Origin: a virus
Reading direction: 5' to 3' (one strand)
IMG/VR virus record: IMGVR_UViG_3300007537_000440
Location: 1-20,513 of that record
DNA length: 20,513 nucleotides
In this document: positions 14,001 through 20,102 of the stretch, piece by piece
Position numbering within the stretch: the first letter of the stretch is position 1
Layout of the letters: the number at the start of each line of letters is the position of its first letter
Position numbers and translations under genes: made by a program
The notes under the pieces: generated by a model
The model's database searches: none
Told to the model about the DNA's origin: nothing
What the model saw: the letters and a program-made list of their open reading frames with translations, nothing else

Positions 14001-14521
14001 CCCAAAGCAGAAGACAAGATTTTTTGAGGAACAGTCAATTTGCCATTTCCACCCCTCTGACCTAAGAAAACGTTCAATGTACCATTTATACGTTTTGTTT
14101 CTCTTGCTTTTTTGATGCTTTTTGGATTGTTCATAGGGTTGTTTTTCTTCATTCGCAAAGAATTTTGCAAGCGTAAATTTGGACGTCTGTTTGCTGTTGT
14201 AACTGCTTCTGATATTCTTTGCCTTGTTTCTTTGCTTCTATTTTGTCCCGTTCGTGTTTTCCCTGCTAATTTGTTTCCACAAATCTTTGAACAAGTAATC
14301 ACATGATTTGATTTTTTTCGCGTGAAGATTTTTCCGCAAACAGGACATTTTCTTTTTTCTGAAAGTCCTTGTCCAATTTTCCAAGCTTTTAATTTTCCTG
14401 AACAACTTTTTGAGCAGGTGTTTCTTTTTTTGAATCTCTTGATTGTTTCGTTCTCTCGTCTTTTTAATTTTTCTCCACAAACCAAACAGTATTTTTTTCT
14501 TATTCTTCGTAATTTTTTCAT
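13727..14521 (-). CDS. Free-standing EDxHD (Vsr-like) homing endonuclease inside the intein
   Basis: This 264-residue protein starts with ATG at 14521 behind a clear GGAGG six bases upstream, in a different frame from the clamp loader. Two zinc-finger-like modules come first: YCLVCGEKL with TCSKSCSGK, then KCPVCGKIF with TCSKICGNK. A basic helical region with NUMOD-like RQRISEAVTTANRRPN follows. The C-terminal nuclease domain has AIEIDGKGHN, KKEDKLKQLDWKVLRF and NNEI, matching the E-D-x-H-D pattern of Vsr/DUF559-related homing endonucleases. It likely cuts the intein-free clamp loader allele to spread the element. Confidence 0.85.
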   Translation of the reverse strand: MKKLRRIRKKYCLVCGEKLKRRENETIKRFKKRNTCSKSCSGKLKAWKIGQGLSEKRKCPVCGKIFTRKKSNHVITCSKICGNKLAGKTRTGQNRSKETRQRISEAVTTANRRPNLRLQNSLRMKKNNPMNNPKSIKKARETKRINGTLNVFLGQRGGNGKLTVPQKILSSALGWQPEYPIPLREKREKEYPTNYKVDIGNPKLKVAIEIDGKGHNTKKQKKKDKKKEDKLKQLDWKVLRFTNNEIMNDLSKVLLEIKKEVKDL

Positions 14522-15197
14522 TCTTGTCCTCCAATGCAAAAGTTTTGTTTTGCAACATATCATCATTGAAGGACAAGATCAAGTCATCTTTTGTAAGATT
14601 TATTGCTTCTACTTCTCCGTTTTGTGTATAAAATACATGTTCTTTTGTTGTGAATAAATAATTGCCATTTGAAAAATTTAATTTTACGATTCTATCAAGA
14701 GATACTTTATTGCAAAAAACATGTTGTACTTTGTCCACTCCATTTAAAGAGTAAACTAAATCTCCTACTTTAAAATCTTTTATTTTTTTATTTCCATATG
14801 GTGTTTTTATTTTTGTATCGGAATGAAAACACTCATCCATGATATAAACTTTTGAAGAGCCTCCGAAAGGTTTTGTTGTCATTTTTCTTCTAATTTCACG
14901 AACAAGATCAATGCCCGTAAAATCAGCGATATCAATTTCTTTGAGATCATATGGGGAGCAATTTAATTCCGAAGCAAAGATACGCGCAAGTGATGTTTTT
15001 CCGCTTCCAAAGGGTCCGCTAAATAGAACTGCGTGAGGAATGCTGTTTTTCTTTAATACTTGTTTCAAACTCTTCTTTAGAAGAGCATTTCCAAAAAATT
15101 CATCAATATTCTTTGGTCTGTATTTTTTTGTAAGATCGAGTTCGTTTGGTATTTCTTTTTCTTCTTCGATCTTCTTTCTTTTTCTTTTAGCGGACAT
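14238..15197 (-). CDS. Clamp loader ATPase, N-terminal part with N-terminal intein half
   Basis: Residues 1-122 are the N-extein: a basic head (MSAKRKRKKIEEEKE), LTKKYRPKNIDEFFGN as in RFC/DnaX loaders, Walker A (SGPFGSGKTSLARIF, residues 60-74) and the first part of Walker B (KVYIMDE). From Cys123 the intein N-half runs to about residue 210 (FKVGDLVYSLNG, TTKEHVFY). The last 100 or so residues are Lys/Arg-rich, overlap the endonuclease gene out of frame and end at TAG 14238. ATG at 15197 follows the stop of a small membrane protein gene whose end supplies GGAGA. There is no DnaX zinc finger. Confidence 0.88.
   Translation of the reverse strand: MSAKRKRKKIEEEKEIPNELDLTKKYRPKNIDEFFGNALLKKSLKQVLKKNSIPHAVLFSGPFGSGKTSLARIFASELNCSPYDLKEIDIADFTGIDLVREIRRKMTTKPFGGSSKVYIMDECFHSDTKIKTPYGNKKIKDFKVGDLVYSLNGVDKVQHVFCNKVSLDRIVKLNFSNGNYLFTTKEHVFYTQNGEVEAINLTKDDLILSFNDDMLQNKTFALEDKNEKITKNKKKILFGLWRKIKKTRERNNQEIQKKKHLLKKLFRKIKSLENWTRTFRKKKMSCLRKNLHAKKIKSCDYLFKDLWKQISRENTNGTK
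14528..14532 (-). promoter_or_regulatory. Ribosome binding site of the nested endonuclease
   Basis: GGAGG, six bases before ATG 14521. It lies within the clamp loader/intein reading frame and shows the endonuclease is translated independently rather than by in-frame fusion. Confidence 0.85.
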
Positions 15198-15200
15198 AAA

Positions 15201-15347
15201 TTAATCTCCAAACGGATAAACAAGCAATGCAAACAATGAATAAAAAAGAGCAAAAGTGACTGGCCACTGAACATCTGTTAGCATAAATGATGATGCAGCA
15301 GTAGCCCAAATCAGCGACAGACTTGAATTCCAAAAATTAAGCCTCAT
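15201..15347 (-). CDS. Small two-span membrane protein (48 aa)
   Basis: ATG at 15347 has GGAG six bases upstream. The translation begins MRLNFWNSSLSLIWATAASS and has two hydrophobic stretches (about residues 10-22 and 29-45) with a short VQWP turn between, ending VYPFGD. Its last codons contain the ribosome binding site of the clamp loader gene. Not recognised. Its coupling between polymerase and loader genes suggests it is really expressed. Confidence 0.65.
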   Translation of the reverse strand: MRLNFWNSSLSLIWATAASSFMLTDVQWPVTFALFYSLFALLVYPFGD

Positions 15348-15357
15348 TTATTTCTCC

Positions 15358-15435
15358 TCAGTAAAATGATTCCAAATACAATCCCCACGCGACAAGACTA
15401 AAAAACAACGTAACGCTATATACGATAGCAATCAT
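15358..15435 (-). CDS. 25-residue membrane peptide
   Basis: ATG at 15435 is preceded by AAAGGAGGTGATC (15449-15437), an exact complement of the 3' end of 16S rRNA, with a six-base spacer from AGGAGG. The peptide starts MIAIVYSVTLFFSLVAWG and is essentially one transmembrane helix. Its stop overlaps the ribosome binding region of the next small membrane protein. The exceptional translation signal is the main argument that it is a gene; function unknown. Confidence 0.6.
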   Translation of the reverse strand: MIAIVYSVTLFFSLVAWGLYLESFY

Positions 15436-15436
15436 A

Positions 15437-15449
15437 GATCACCTCCTTT
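15437..15449 (-). promoter_or_regulatory. Full-length Shine-Dalgarno sequence
   Basis: Thirteen bases match the complement of the 16S rRNA tail (anti-Shine-Dalgarno and flanks). It overlaps the polymerase stop codon by one base and serves the 25-residue membrane peptide. Confidence 0.8.
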
Positions 15450-16861
15450 CAATGAATGTATTCAAGAATTGTGTTTGTTTGGTTCCAATTACCATTTAAT
15501 TCAGAACAATCTACTTCAAGTTCCAAGGGTGTAATAATAAAATCCCAATGATCTTTTATCTCATGACACATGACCTGTTTCATAAGATCAAGAAAAGGAT
15601 TAAGTTCATCTTTTGGAACATCAGCAATAATCGAGTCGTGAATTTGAGATATTAATTTAGCCTTCATTTTATACTTCTTTAGCAGATAATTAAGTCTGAT
15701 GATACTCCAAAGTAAACAATGAAAGCATGCAGATTGGATTGGATAGTTCACAGCATCATTTTTTGTCATAACCCCTTGAAAAGTGAAACCGCTTAAAGAT
15801 GTAAGATAGCCGTGATTAATATACCATTGATATTGTGTGTCTTTCCATTTCCTATATACTGGAAAACTTTCATACCACATATGTTTTTCTACTTGCTGCA
15901 CATGCTTCTCAAACTGTTTGTAGTTCTTGATTCCTTGATCTATTAAATGCTGCCCAGCAGTTTTTTCGTTTGATAATTGTAAACCCTGATCTGCTTTTAT
16001 TTTTCTGCCTTTTAATTCAGCCCAGTTCCAAAGACTCACGGCATTATTTCTATAATAATCACCATAAAACTGTGGAAAAGTGAAACCATTCTTAGTGCCT
16101 TTTCTTAACTGTTTGTCGCCTTTTGTATGCAGATCATAATTCTTGAACCTGAATATTTGGGACATAAAATCTGCGTGCATGTCAGCAGTTTCAGGATTTC
16201 TCAAATAACCAAGCATGGTAGGATCATGATGATACCATGATGATCCCTTAATTTCCACACCACCATAGTCACCTTCTATAAAATACGAATTTTCTCGTGC
16301 AATGAATGCTCTGCGAACATATTTTCCTGCTTCTGGATCACGTACAGGCATGTTCTGTGCGTTTGGAAGTTGTGATGAGGATCTGAAAGTGCGGGCAGTG
16401 TTTAGATTATACATTGGATGTAAGAAACCATCACACGTTTCAGACAGTAAATTTTTTATGTACGTGGATTTTATTTTAGACAGTTTTCTATATTGAATAA
16501 GATCGTCAGTAAACGAGAGTCCAAGAGCTTCAAGAGCTTCACGATCTGCTGCTGGTCTTGGATTCTCTTCATTGTCTGTGTATTTTAATGGTTTATATCC
16601 AAACTCATTGAAAAGGATATCAACAATCTGATCAGTTGAATCCAAATTAAATTTGGATTTATATTTCTTTCTCCATTCTTTGATTTCTTTATGATTTTCT
16701 ACATCACGTTTCTTTTGCTTGATCTTTTTCCCAAGTTCTTTATAGACTTGCTTGCAATAATCAACATCGATTCGGATACCGTTCATCTGCATATCGGACA
16801 ATGCTAAAACACCGTCATGCAATAACTGATATCCTTCTTTATTATAAGGAACTGATTGCAT
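15449..16861 (-). CDS. Family A DNA polymerase, polymerase domain only
   Basis: This 470-residue protein begins at the thumb/palm region (LSDMQMNGIRIDVDYCKQ) and has TARTFRSSSQLPNAQNMPVR, motif A EGDYGGVEIKG (Asp198, Glu203), motif B RKGTKNGFTFPQFYGDYY (Lys257, Tyr266) and motif C SQIHDSIIADV (Asp409). Compared with E. coli PolI, Gln708 is replaced by Gly, motif B is one residue longer, and the Glu after the motif C Asp is Ser. It has neither the 5'-3' nor the 3'-5' exonuclease domain; these are on separate genes (6467-7321 and 16861-18195). ATG overlaps the upstream stop as TAATG, so polymerase and proofreading protein are made together and may associate. Confidence 0.93.
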   Translation of the reverse strand: MQSVPYNKEGYQLLHDGVLALSDMQMNGIRIDVDYCKQVYKELGKKIKQKKRDVENHKEIKEWRKKYKSKFNLDSTDQIVDILFNEFGYKPLKYTDNEENPRPAADREALEALGLSFTDDLIQYRKLSKIKSTYIKNLLSETCDGFLHPMYNLNTARTFRSSSQLPNAQNMPVRDPEAGKYVRRAFIARENSYFIEGDYGGVEIKGSSWYHHDPTMLGYLRNPETADMHADFMSQIFRFKNYDLHTKGDKQLRKGTKNGFTFPQFYGDYYRNNAVSLWNWAELKGRKIKADQGLQLSNEKTAGQHLIDQGIKNYKQFEKHVQQVEKHMWYESFPVYRKWKDTQYQWYINHGYLTSLSGFTFQGVMTKNDAVNYPIQSACFHCLLWSIIRLNYLLKKYKMKAKLISQIHDSIIADVPKDELNPFLDLMKQVMCHEIKDHWDFIITPLELEVDCSELNGNWNQTNTILEYIH

Positions 16862-18195
16862 TATTTTTTCTTCTTTTTCCTTTTGGTTTTGACAGGTCTT
16901 TGCTCTTTACGAATTGCTTTAACTTGCGGACAGAAATCAAGTCCAGATTTTCCCTCGTATAAATGTGAGTAATCGATCCCGATAATATCCATTTGAACAA
17001 GTCCGAGTCTAAACTCTGTCATCGAGTCCATACCGTTGTAGATCAAAAGTTCTTTTAAATCGATTTCGTCAGCATCATTTAAATCATTTCCACCCTTACT
17101 ATTTTTTAAGAGCTTTTTTAAATGACGATCATATGGAGGGATTCCAAAATAAGCATAATTTTGATAATCAAGACTTGTAATTCCTTTTCTGTTATCTACA
17201 AAATGTGCGCCGATTGTTGTGTCATAGAAAAGACCGTTTAGAGGAACTCCTACTTTTACGTGCGTCCAATCTCTCTCGTATTTCATGTTCGCACAGATTT
17301 TCTTAATTCGTGGAGTAGATAAATAATGTGTTAAAACGTCAACAAATTCAAAGTCGTCCATAAACATAGGAAACGCAGCAGCATGATCTGGTCCATAACT
17401 AATAGAACACGTCTTTATTTTTTGTTCTGTGCGTTGTGGCTTTAATCCAGTCGTTTCATAATCAAAGGCGGTGAGTGTTATGTTGTTGTTAAAGAGATTG
17501 CGTATCCATTGCGTAGCTTCATCAGGGTGCTTTATGATTTCTATCTTACTCTCTTCATTCTCATCAAAAGAAGGAAGCGGAACATCAAGCATTTTGATTG
17601 CGTGTTTGAGATCATCTTTGAAAAGTCTTTCAACAACTTCTGGTGATGAATCACGCATAACATAACTTGGATGAAATGTGGGGCAAATCCAAGCATTATA
17701 TTCTCTATCTGGAATAACTGTGCCTCTCCATTTTGTGATGCCCCCTACTTTTTCCTGAAATCTTGGCTTGATCAAAGATTCTACAGCACAATCTCCAAGT
17801 GCGATTATTACATGAGGTTGAAATTCTTTTATTGTCTTAAGTAGATTTGGATGGCACGCATCAATTTCTTTTGTTTTGGGTTTTCTGTTCTTTGATGGTC
17901 TGCAATTAATAGCGTTTGTTTTCAAACAAGCATTCAGTTCTATTCCTAATTTTCTGAGTATTTTGGAATAGAACTGTCCTGCTTGCCCAATCAATTGCTC
18001 ATTCTTCAAATCCTCGTTCTTTCCCGGAGCCTCAGCCACATGGAGTATCTTAATCTCTCCACGTCCTGTAGGCTGCATCTTAGGACTCTTGCATTGTTTA
18101 TACAATTTGCAAGAACCACAGTGAGCAATTGAATTGTTTGTTTTGCTAATTTTTTTGGATCGTACTTGTGATGATTTGAAAAAACCTTTGGTCAT
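16861..18195 (-). CDS. Uracil-DNA glycosylase (family 4-like) fused to 3'-5' exonuclease domain
   Basis: In this 444-residue protein, residues 20-205 resemble an iron-sulfur uracil-DNA glycosylase: CGSC (26, 29), HVAEAPGKNED, IGQAGQFYSKIL, NCRP (98), a fourth Cys at 114 and a TFHPSYVMR motif. These four Cys are the expected 4Fe-4S ligands. Residues 235-405 are a DEDD exonuclease as in PolA: TAFDYETTG (Asp245, Glu247), CANMKYERDW (Asp309) and YNGMDS (Tyr386, Asp390). The end is polybasic. The protein would combine uracil removal or sensing with proofreading for the polymerase encoded next. ATG at 18195 has GAGGT upstream. Confidence 0.9.
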   Translation of the reverse strand: MTKGFFKSSQVRSKKISKTNNSIAHCGSCKLYKQCKSPKMQPTGRGEIKILHVAEAPGKNEDLKNEQLIGQAGQFYSKILRKLGIELNACLKTNAINCRPSKNRKPKTKEIDACHPNLLKTIKEFQPHVIIALGDCAVESLIKPRFQEKVGGITKWRGTVIPDREYNAWICPTFHPSYVMRDSSPEVVERLFKDDLKHAIKMLDVPLPSFDENEESKIEIIKHPDEATQWIRNLFNNNITLTAFDYETTGLKPQRTEQKIKTCSISYGPDHAAAFPMFMDDFEFVDVLTHYLSTPRIKKICANMKYERDWTHVKVGVPLNGLFYDTTIGAHFVDNRKGITSLDYQNYAYFGIPPYDRHLKKLLKNSKGGNDLNDADEIDLKELLIYNGMDSMTEFRLGLVQMDIIGIDYSHLYEGKSGLDFCPQVKAIRKEQRPVKTKRKKKKK

Positions 18196-18207
18196 AGAAG
18201 GTGAACC

Positions 18208-18384
18208 TCAAGTTTGGATATTAAAAACTTTTTTCATGGTTCTATCAGAGATTGGTTTGACCACGTTTACATCAAAGTCTTTGTCTGCATGATCAGCGAG
18301 TGTGTTTTTAATATTCTCTTGAGCTTGTGCTACGGGGAAATCATCTGGAAGTTCTGTCTTGACAATAAAATATTGACGTTTCAT
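18208..18384 (-). CDS. Small hypothetical protein (58 aa)
   Basis: ATG at 18384 overlaps the upstream stop (ATGA) and has GAAGGAG four bases before it. The translation starts MKRQYFIVKTELPDDFPVAQ and ends VFNIQT. It is a mixed alpha/beta-looking soluble peptide with no cysteines. No family recognised. It is translated just before the glycosylase-exonuclease. Confidence 0.7.
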   Translation of the reverse strand: MKRQYFIVKTELPDDFPVAQAQENIKNTLADHADKDFDVNVVKPISDRTMKKVFNIQT

Positions 18385-18596
18385 TTGTTCTCCTTCTCAA
18401 GCTGTGTTTTTAAACTATCACTAATTCTACAAGCAGAATCATATGTCGGTATTAAACGATCCAGTTTCTTTCTTTTCTTTCTGTTTCTGCTTCCTGTTGC
18501 AACGAATCTACAATACTTTGAGCAGTAATTTTTGACAACAACTCTCGGGTGCTGGAACTTATTTTTGCATCCTATTCTTGCGCATTCGCTTATCAT
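18381..18596 (-). CDS. Small zinc-finger-like protein
   Basis: This is a 71-residue protein. ATG at 18596 has AGGAG five bases upstream. The N-terminus has a C-x4-C...C-x3-C arrangement (C5, C10, C25, C29; ECARIGCKNKF and NYCSKYCR), followed by an Arg/Lys run (GSRNRKKRKKLDR) and a helical tail. The zinc site is inferred from cysteine spacing. Probably a nucleic-acid binding protein; family unknown. Similar CSKxC patterns occur in the nested homing endonuclease. Confidence 0.7.
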   Translation of the reverse strand: MISECARIGCKNKFQHPRVVVKNYCSKYCRFVATGSRNRKKRKKLDRLIPTYDSACRISDSLKTQLEKENK

Positions 18597-18604
18597 ATTA
18601 TCTC

Positions 18605-18781
18605 CTAATCATTTTCTTCGTCGTCGTTTTCTATTTTCGTTATTTGTGCTATGAACCTTCTTAGTTCTCCTTCTGTGTTGTGTGCTGTTCGTGACGCTTT
18701 CCGTAGACTTTCTTCTGCGTCGAGCAGGCTTTGATACAAACTCCTCAGTTTTTTTCTTTCTTCTTCGCTTTGGTTTTTCAT
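18605..18781 (-). CDS. Possible nested coiled-coil protein (58 aa), alternative frame
   Basis: ATG at 18781 has AGAGGA about eight bases upstream and opens a frame overlapping the tail of the gene at 18609-18974. It encodes a charged helical peptide beginning MKNQSEEERKKLRSLYQSLL and ending acidic (ENDDEEND). It may be a separate gene, the product of a frameshift in the upstream gene, or a chance opening in a purine-rich region. Confidence 0.35.
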   Translation of the reverse strand: MKNQSEEERKKLRSLYQSLLDAEESLRKASRTAHNTEGELRRFIAQITKIENDDEEND

Positions 18782-18974
18782 TCTCCAAATCCTCTCGCAT
18801 TCGGACTGCTTCTTGATATTGTCTGCATTTCTTTCTCTGCTTGCATCTACGACTATCACAAACAGAGACCTCAAAACGCTGTCCAAACTTTTCACAACCA
18901 ATATAAATCCTACCTGTCTCTTCTATCAAACGTGGAATTGTGCTTACTCTGTATTGCGTAGATTTTTTGGACAT
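18609..18974 (-). CDS. Small Cys-containing protein with long polybasic tail
   Basis: This 121-residue protein starts with ATG at 18974. Residues 1-55 include GRIYIGCEKFGQRFEVSVC and RRCKQRKKCRQYQEA, three to four cysteines that could bind zinc. From residue 69 the sequence is dominated by Arg, Lys, Ser and Thr, ending RKRRRRK, as in a disordered DNA- or RNA-binding tail. The tail region is also open in another frame (18605-18781). The ribosome binding site is weak (GAGAG). It is the first gene after the promoter-like element at 19016-19047. Not recognised. Confidence 0.65.
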   Translation of the reverse strand: MSKKSTQYRVSTIPRLIEETGRIYIGCEKFGQRFEVSVCDSRRCKQRKKCRQYQEAVRMREDLENEKPKRRRKKKTEEFVSKPARRRRKSTESVTNSTQHRRRTKKVHSTNNENRKRRRRK

Positions 18975-19015
18975 AAAAATCTCATGCTCTCTGTTAAGAG
19001 TTGTTTGTTCTATTA

Positions 19016-19047
19016 ATTAATATAGTTTTTAGTCGTGAAAAAGAGAC
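19016..19047 (-). promoter_or_regulatory. Promoter-like element, copy 1
   Basis: In the gap after the sliding clamp stop, the minus strand has CTCTGTCT and, 18 bases after TGTCT, CTATATTAAT (19025-19016). Both blocks lie at the same distance from the preceding TAA as at 13016-13047; by hand alignment about 25 of 40 bases agree. Likely a phage promoter or other shared intergenic signal. Confidence 0.45.
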
Positions 19048-19055
19048 AGAGTTTT

Positions 19056-20093
19056 TTAATCGTCGTCGTTTTCTGAATCGTTGTCGAGCTTTATGAGATG
19101 TACTGAGCTGTCATCTTCAAACATCAAGATGTCATCAATTATTTGGACTTCATTTGACATGGAGAGGATATCACGTAGGAAATCGGAGTTGATTGTAAAT
19201 TCTATGCTTGGTCCTTTGTATTTTGTTTTCTCCCGTTCTTTAATCCAGCCAGAATCGTTTTGTGCTGAGAGTACGAGTTTCTTTTCCTTTAGATTGACGT
19301 GGACATTTTTTTCGTTCGAAACCTCATCTTTACTAAAGACATCGACACGATCAAGTACGGTAGAAATCTGTTCCGGAAGCTCTACTTTGTCTCCCTTTTT
19401 ATTTGGAACAAAATCATCGAGATCAACATACTCTTCATTGTACAAGCGACTGGAAAGTATTACGTCTTCATCGGTTTTAAAATGTGCCCATGAATCATCA
19501 GTCATGAATCCAATAATTCTTTCTTTGACAATGCTCTCCAAGTTCTTTGCAGAGATAAGAACATCCAAGTCCTCGTTTTCAAATTCTTTTCCAAGATTAC
19601 AACGTGTGATACGATCATTATCACAGGATTCGATATAGTTGTTCGTGAAGTGAACGCATGTGAGAAGATCATCACTCAGATTTTTACTCGCGGTCAAACA
19701 AGCAAGACGGACAAGCTGACTGAATTCTTTTGGAACGTTCGTGAACTCTTCTGGAATTTCAATCTCATCAATCGGAAGCTTGATTTCTGAATCGAGTTTT
19801 ATTCCGGTGTCGAACTTCTTTCCCTTGATTCTCAGTTCGTCATCGGTAGTCCAGATTTTGATCTCATCGTCTTTGGTTTTGTTCAATAGTTTTAACAGAG
19901 CTTCGGCTTCTACTGCTCCATCTAATTCAAGATCGATTGTTGTTGATGCTGCAATTTCATCATTGTATGTGAATACTTTACCATCACTAAAGACAAATGA
20001 TTTGCTCTGCTCAATCAGTTCTTTGTTTGCGAGTCCTGCGCCCACGCTTTCCAAGATGTTTATCAGATTTATTCTTTTGATTGTTTGTGTCAT
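19056..20093 (-). CDS. DNA sliding clamp (beta-clamp-like)
   Basis: This 345-residue protein has the three-domain clamp pattern. It contains FVFSDGKVFTYNDEIAAST near residue 32-50, repeated beta-rich segments (ELDGAVEAEALLKLLNK; DEIKIWTTDDELRIKGKKFD) and a central LTCVHFTNNYIESCDNDRI, in the position of the clamp 'DG-x-R-L' segment. The end is acidic. It should encircle DNA and be loaded by the intein-interrupted clamp loader at 13056-15197 to hold the PolA-type polymerase. ATG at 20093 has AAGGAAAG upstream; the gene follows the methylase by nine bases. Clamp families diverge strongly, so the call relies on the domain pattern and on the loader in the same operon. Confidence 0.75.
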   Translation of the reverse strand: MTQTIKRINLINILESVGAGLANKELIEQSKSFVFSDGKVFTYNDEIAASTTIDLELDGAVEAEALLKLLNKTKDDEIKIWTTDDELRIKGKKFDTGIKLDSEIKLPIDEIEIPEEFTNVPKEFSQLVRLACLTASKNLSDDLLTCVHFTNNYIESCDNDRITRCNLGKEFENEDLDVLISAKNLESIVKERIIGFMTDDSWAHFKTDEDVILSSRLYNEEYVDLDDFVPNKKGDKVELPEQISTVLDRVDVFSKDEVSNEKNVHVNLKEKKLVLSAQNDSGWIKEREKTKYKGPSIEFTINSDFLRDILSMSNEVQIIDDILMFEDDSSVHLIKLDNDSENDDD

Positions 20094-20102
20094 TCTCTTT
20101 CC

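Larger units (their letters stand above)
13662..14831 (-). mobile_element. Intein region in clamp loader Walker B, frame broken by one TAG
   Basis: The splicing domain starts at Cys123 of the loader (CFHSDTKIKTPYGNKKI, block A), with block B TTKEH, and ends AVHN before Cys. The insertion splits Walker B, between DE and C of the DECHRLS segment. Both splice halves are in the same frame, 390 codons apart from end to end, and that frame contains a single stop, TAG at 14238-14240. A separate endonuclease gene occupies another frame of the middle. The layout resembles the 'fractured gene' split inteins described with EDxHD endonucleases, but here the halves overlap the endonuclease gene instead of flanking it. 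Confidence 0.88.

Noticed and set aside
14238-14240. Genome-wide TAG recoding
   Set aside because: TAG ends the SSB, recombinase and endonuclease genes at sensible places, and no other gene has an internal TAG.
19081-19638. 185-codon plus-strand opening
   Set aside because: Antisense to the sliding clamp gene, Ser-rich mirror of acidic coding sequence, no initiation signal.
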